From assembly GCA_903882875.1 (NCBI GenBank), contig CAIRYQ010000081.1, positions 1 through 63,011 of the forward strand: 63,011 nt of DNA, given 5' to 3'. Every line of letters starts with the position of its first letter. Position 1 is the stretch's first letter. Positions 59,967-63,011 of this stretch are shown here, in pieces. Under the pieces are notes generated by a model that ran no database searches, was not told the origin of the DNA, and saw only the letters and a list, made by a program, of their open reading frames with translations. This stretch comes from an uncultured Spartobacteria bacterium (GTDB lineage Bacteria > Verrucomicrobiota > Verrucomicrobiia > Chthoniobacterales > Chthoniobacteraceae). Position numbers and translations under genes: made by a program.

Positions 59967-60890
59967 CTACTTTTCGCCGGAAACGGCGCGCATGAGCAGC
60001 GCATTGCGCATCTCCTCGAGCGGCGCCTCGCGCTGGAACCAGATTTTGAAACTCAGCGCGCCCTGGTGCAGCAGCATGGAGAGGCCGTTTACGCCGCGTG
60101 CGCCGACGGTGTCGGCGGCGGTGAGCAGCGGGGTGCGGTGGCCGACGTACACGGTGTCGTAGATGAGATGTGATGCGGTGAGATATTTCGCGGGTACGGG
60201 CGAACGCTCGCCGGGCCTCATGCCGAGCGCGGTGCAGTTCACGATGAGGTCGCTGTTTGCGAGGCCTATTTTCAAAAAGAGATCCGAGATGTCGCCGGAG
60301 GACACGCGGTCGAAGGGGTAGATTTCCGCGATGTCGTCGAACAGGGGTTCGAGCTTGTCGAGGCTGCGGTTTAGCAGTGTAAGCGCGGGGCATTGCTCGG
60401 CGGCGCACTGCATGGCGATGGCGCGTCCTGCGCCGCCGCCCGCGCCGAGCACGAGCACGCGGAGGTCGTGCAATTCGGCGCCGAAGCATTCGCGCACGGC
60501 GCGCGAAAAGCCGGGGCCATCGGTGCTGAAGCCGCTGAGTTTTCCATCCGCGCCGACGACCACGGTGTTCACGCCGCCCGCGCGTTTTGCGCCCTCGTCG
60601 GCGGTGTCCACGGCGTCGAGCACGCCGGGCTTGTGCGGGATGGTGCAGTTGATGCCGATGAAACCGGCCTTGTGCAGCAGGCCGAGCGCTTCGGTGAGTT
60701 CCTCCGGGCGGATGTGCAGGCGCGTGTAACGCGCTGGGATTCCGAATGCGGCGAGCGCGGCGTTGTGCATCTGCGGCGACGCGGAATGCGCGACGGGATC
60801 GCCGATGACCGCGAGCCGCAGCGGAGGATCGCAGTCTGCCGTCGCCGTGCGCCAGTCGCGCAAATCCGCGAGAGTGTAAACTTCCTTCAC
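59967..60890 (-). CDS. aroE: Shikimate dehydrogenase
   Basis: The 307-residue enzyme has the substrate-binding pattern IGDPVAHSASPQMHNAALAA and INCTIPHKPGVLDAVDTADE, the NADP Rossmann motif VLVLGAGGGAGRAIAM and YDTVYVGHRTPLLTAA. It reduces 3-dehydroshikimate to shikimate in the aromatic pathway. The GTG start at 60890 overlaps the gltX stop (GTGA). It is convergent with the M1 aminopeptidase gene at 6 nt. Confidence 0.93.
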   Translation of the reverse strand: MKEVYTLADLRDWRTATADCDPPLRLAVIGDPVAHSASPQMHNAALAAFGIPARYTRLHIRPEELTEALGLLHKAGFIGINCTIPHKPGVLDAVDTADEGAKRAGGVNTVVVGADGKLSGFSTDGPGFSRAVRECFGAELHDLRVLVLGAGGGAGRAIAMQCAAEQCPALTLLNRSLDKLEPLFDDIAEIYPFDRVSSGDISDLFLKIGLANSDLIVNCTALGMRPGERSPVPAKYLTASHLIYDTVYVGHRTPLLTAADTVGARGVNGLSMLLHQGALSFKIWFQREAPLEEMRNALLMRAVSGEK

Positions 60891-62242
60891 TTCGTCGCGG
60901 AAAGTTTCGCCAGCGCGCGGTCGAAGCGCGCGAGCACGCGCTCGCGTCCGAGCACCTCCAGCGTGTGGTAGAGGCTCGCGCCGACGGAACGGCCGGTCGC
61001 GCCGATGCGCGCGGGATGCACGAACTCGCCGACTTTCACACCCGCGAGCGTAGCCTGCGACTTGAGCGATGTTTCGAGAGCGGCTGCGGTCCATTTACCG
61101 AGCCCTGCGTATGCTGCTGCGAGCCCTGCGTATGCTGCTGCGAGCGCGCGGAGATGATCGAGCGCGCCAGGCTTGGCGAGGACTTTCGCGACGGCTTCGG
61201 CATCGAACGGGAAATCCTCGGTGAAGAAATAGTCCATCCACGCGGGAGCATCGCTGAGCTTTTTCAGCCGCTCACGCACGAGCGTGAGCACGGGCAGTAT
61301 GTTCGCGCGCGTGTCGAAGTTGATGCCCGCTTTTGTCAGCCACGGCTCGACTTGCTCGGCGAGTTTTTCGAGCGGCATTTGCAGGATGTATTGCTGGTTG
61401 ATCCAGTCGCATTTCTCCAAGTCGAAATGCGCGGCCTTGCGGTTGATGTTCGCGGGATCGAAGCGCTCGACGACTTCGCTGATCGGCATGATCTCGCGAT
61501 CGTCCTTCGGCGACCAGCCGAGGAGGCAGAGGAAATTGCGCACGGCTTCGGGCACGTAGCCGCCCTCGATGTAGCCGCCGACTGCGGCACCCTGGTCGCG
61601 CTTGCTCATCTTGGTGCCATCCTTGTTCATGATGAGCGGGATGTGTGCGTAGCGTGGCGGCGTCGCGCCGAGGGCTTCGAAAAGTTCGAGGTGCTTCGGC
61701 GTGTTCGAGAGATGATCCTCGCCGCGGATGACGTGCGTGATCTTCATCTCGATGTCGTCCACGACGTTCACGAAATGGAATATCCACGAGCCGTCCGGGC
61801 GGCGGATCGTCATGTCGGGATGCGTCTCCGCATTCGAGAGGTCGAACGGGATTTTCCCGCACACCATGTCGTCCACCGTCTGCACCTTGCGCAGCGAGCG
61901 GAAGCGCAGCGCGCCGCCGTCCTCGTAAAGGTGGCCGCCCGCGCGCAGCTTCGCGATGTAGCTTTCGTAGATCGCATTGCGCTGACTTTGAAAATACGGG
62001 CCGAAGTCGCCGCCCACGAGCGGGCCCTCGTCCCAGTCGAGCCCGAGCCAGCGCAGGCCGTCGTAGATCGCCTGCATCGCGGCCTCGGTGTTGCGCGCGG
62101 CGTCGGTGTCCTCGATGCGCAGGATGAATTTACCGCCGGTGTGCCGCGCGTAGAGCCAGTTGAAGAGCGCCGTGCGCGCGCCGCCGACGTGGAGATAGCC
62201 GGTGGGCGATGGGGCGAAGCGGACGCGGACTTGTTCAGACAT
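60887..62242 (-). CDS. gltX: Glutamyl-tRNA synthetase
   Basis: The 451-residue class Ib synthetase has the HIGH region RVRFAPSPTGYLHVGGARTA, ILRIEDTDAARN, THVIRGEDHLSNTPKHLELF and the KMSKS region NKDGTKMSKRDQGAAVGGYI. The anticodon-binding half contains an exact in-frame duplication of seven residues (AAAYAGL). It overlaps the downstream aroE start by 4 nt. Confidence 0.96.
   Translation of the reverse strand: MSEQVRVRFAPSPTGYLHVGGARTALFNWLYARHTGGKFILRIEDTDAARNTEAAMQAIYDGLRWLGLDWDEGPLVGGDFGPYFQSQRNAIYESYIAKLRAGGHLYEDGGALRFRSLRKVQTVDDMVCGKIPFDLSNAETHPDMTIRRPDGSWIFHFVNVVDDIEMKITHVIRGEDHLSNTPKHLELFEALGATPPRYAHIPLIMNKDGTKMSKRDQGAAVGGYIEGGYVPEAVRNFLCLLGWSPKDDREIMPISEVVERFDPANINRKAAHFDLEKCDWINQQYILQMPLEKLAEQVEPWLTKAGINFDTRANILPVLTLVRERLKKLSDAPAWMDYFFTEDFPFDAEAVAKVLAKPGALDHLRALAAAYAGLAAAYAGLGKWTAAALETSLKSQATLAGVKVGEFVHPARIGATGRSVGASLYHTLEVLGRERVLARFDRALAKLSATK
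61099..61140. repeat. 21-bp exact tandem duplication in gltX
   Basis: Two identical 21-bp copies (61099-61119 and 61120-61140) encode AAAYAGL twice in the anticodon-binding part of gltX. The frame is kept. Confidence 0.9.
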
Positions 62243-62360
62243 AAGGCGCGGGAGCGTGGGGAAAGTTCCCGCGCGTGGCAAGCGGTGCGCGCGCCGCACC
62301 CGTCACCACCGTACGGTCACGCGCGCCATTCCGCGTCTGTGAGCGGCCCGGTTCGCGTTT

Positions 62361-62909
62361 TCATTTGATTGAGTTCCAGAGAGCTTTCTCGTGTTCGCGG
62401 GAGTTGGCGGGTTGCGATGGCTGCCAACGCAAGCGGTCGTAACCTGCCAATCGCAGTATGCCGTCCAGTTCGTTTGCGAAATGGCGGATGGATGCCGGGA
62501 AGCTGTTGTCGAAGTAACTGGCCTTCTGGCGCTCACCCTGCCGCAGCCACAAGACCCATTGTGTGCCGTCATAGACATGGAAAATCGGATGGTAAGCTTT
62601 CTGGAGGCGGGGCAAGCCGTGGTGTGTCACCGCCTGGGCTATCGCCCGGAGCTGTTCTTGTGAGAGCCGCATTGATGCGTGCTCCCAGCGCCTGTTGTGA
62701 AGCGAACGATGCAGCGAGGTCTGCCCGTCTTCCGCTATCGAAACGGTGTCCAAGCCGCCCCACCCGCTCCCACGCCCAAAGTCGAGTTTGAATGGTCGTG
62801 CGGCATCAAAGGGAATGGTGCCAGCAGGGGCTGAAACCATCCGGCCACTGGCAAAAGAACAGCACACAAGAATGGACAGGGAGAGGAAACCTACTAGAAG
62901 TGGTTTCAT
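62361..62909 (-). CDS. Hypothetical secreted protein
   Basis: The 182-residue protein has a signal peptide (MKPLLVGFLSLSILVCCSFA). The mature domain contains KLDFGRGSGWGGLDTVSIAE, QEQLRAIAQAVTHHGLPRL and HVYDGTQWVLWLRQGERQKA. I recognise no named family. It runs leftward, 118 nt to the right of gltX, and is probably separate. Confidence 0.65.
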   Translation of the reverse strand: MKPLLVGFLSLSILVCCSFASGRMVSAPAGTIPFDAARPFKLDFGRGSGWGGLDTVSIAEDGQTSLHRSLHNRRWEHASMRLSQEQLRAIAQAVTHHGLPRLQKAYHPIFHVYDGTQWVLWLRQGERQKASYFDNSFPASIRHFANELDGILRLAGYDRLRWQPSQPANSREHEKALWNSIK

Positions 62910-63011
62910 AAGTTCCGAGCGGGCCGGAAAATATGTCTGTACAATGTAAATCGGGAGTGATGAAAGACTGGGGATGCAAGCGTCATTACTCAGCGAAGCG
63001 CAATGGCGGCA

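Noticed and set aside
1-63011. tRNA, rRNA or tmRNA genes
   Set aside because: Looking through the gaps I found no cloverleaf with a conserved T-arm (GGTTCGAATCC-like) or rRNA signature. A covariance-model scan would be needed to exclude small ncRNAs.

Overview
The window is GC-rich, gene-dense bacterial chromosome. It most resembles a member of the Verrucomicrobiota, perhaps Spartobacteria/Chthoniobacterales-like. The grounds are a PVC-type 'membrane-bound dehydrogenase plus heme-binding' giant gene, an Akkermansia-like PilM/N/O/P pilus block, a CAAX-protease relative of the exosortase-associated type, and several small proteins of PVC flavour. The phylum call is fairly firm; anything below it is a guess.

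Layout. 1-5,300: a genomic graveyard (relics of a DNA polymerase III alpha gene, an FAD oxidoreductase and an IS3-type transposase) around a Sel1 lipoprotein and a DUF2950/DUF3300 envelope pair. 5,319-18,470: a 1,268-residue PVC cytochrome/dehydrogenase gene, then queA, an O-methyltransferase, kpsF, ctpA-tsaD, and the leftward run CPBP protease - small protein - nadE - ispA. 18,489-21,582: a pilM/N/O/P-like operon without an adjacent secretin. 21,762-33,608: mutL, an A-type Fe-S carrier, trmL, a bifunctional nuclease, phosphofructokinase, a broken MBOAT/SGNH chimera, an OFA-family MFS transporter and a dGTPase-like gene. 33,965-40,330: ileS, a ParE-type toxin-antitoxin pair, lspA, membrane proteins and a decayed VapBC pair. 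40,676-48,152: a leftward accessory island with a papain-like protease, a class 3 lipase, a GH25-like (DUF1906) protein, two lipoproteins, membrane proteins and an FN3-like protein. 48,583-62,909: an orphan response regulator, a secreted hydrolase, the nusA-infB-rbfA-nrnA-truB-ribF translation/RNA operon, an M1 aminopeptidase with HEAT-like tail, and gltX-aroE.

Two themes stand out. First, several families of short palindromic or tandem repeats have spread through the region, and they sit not only between genes but in frame inside nadE, ileS, ribF and, four times over, the giant cytochrome gene. One of them is a 14-unit, 21-bp array in which every unit carries a hairpin-type inverted repeat. 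Second, the 7.5-kb island groups three extracellular-type hydrolases that lack signal peptides with lipoproteins and membrane proteins, and is the best candidate here for an undescribed system. Its function is not established by the sequence.
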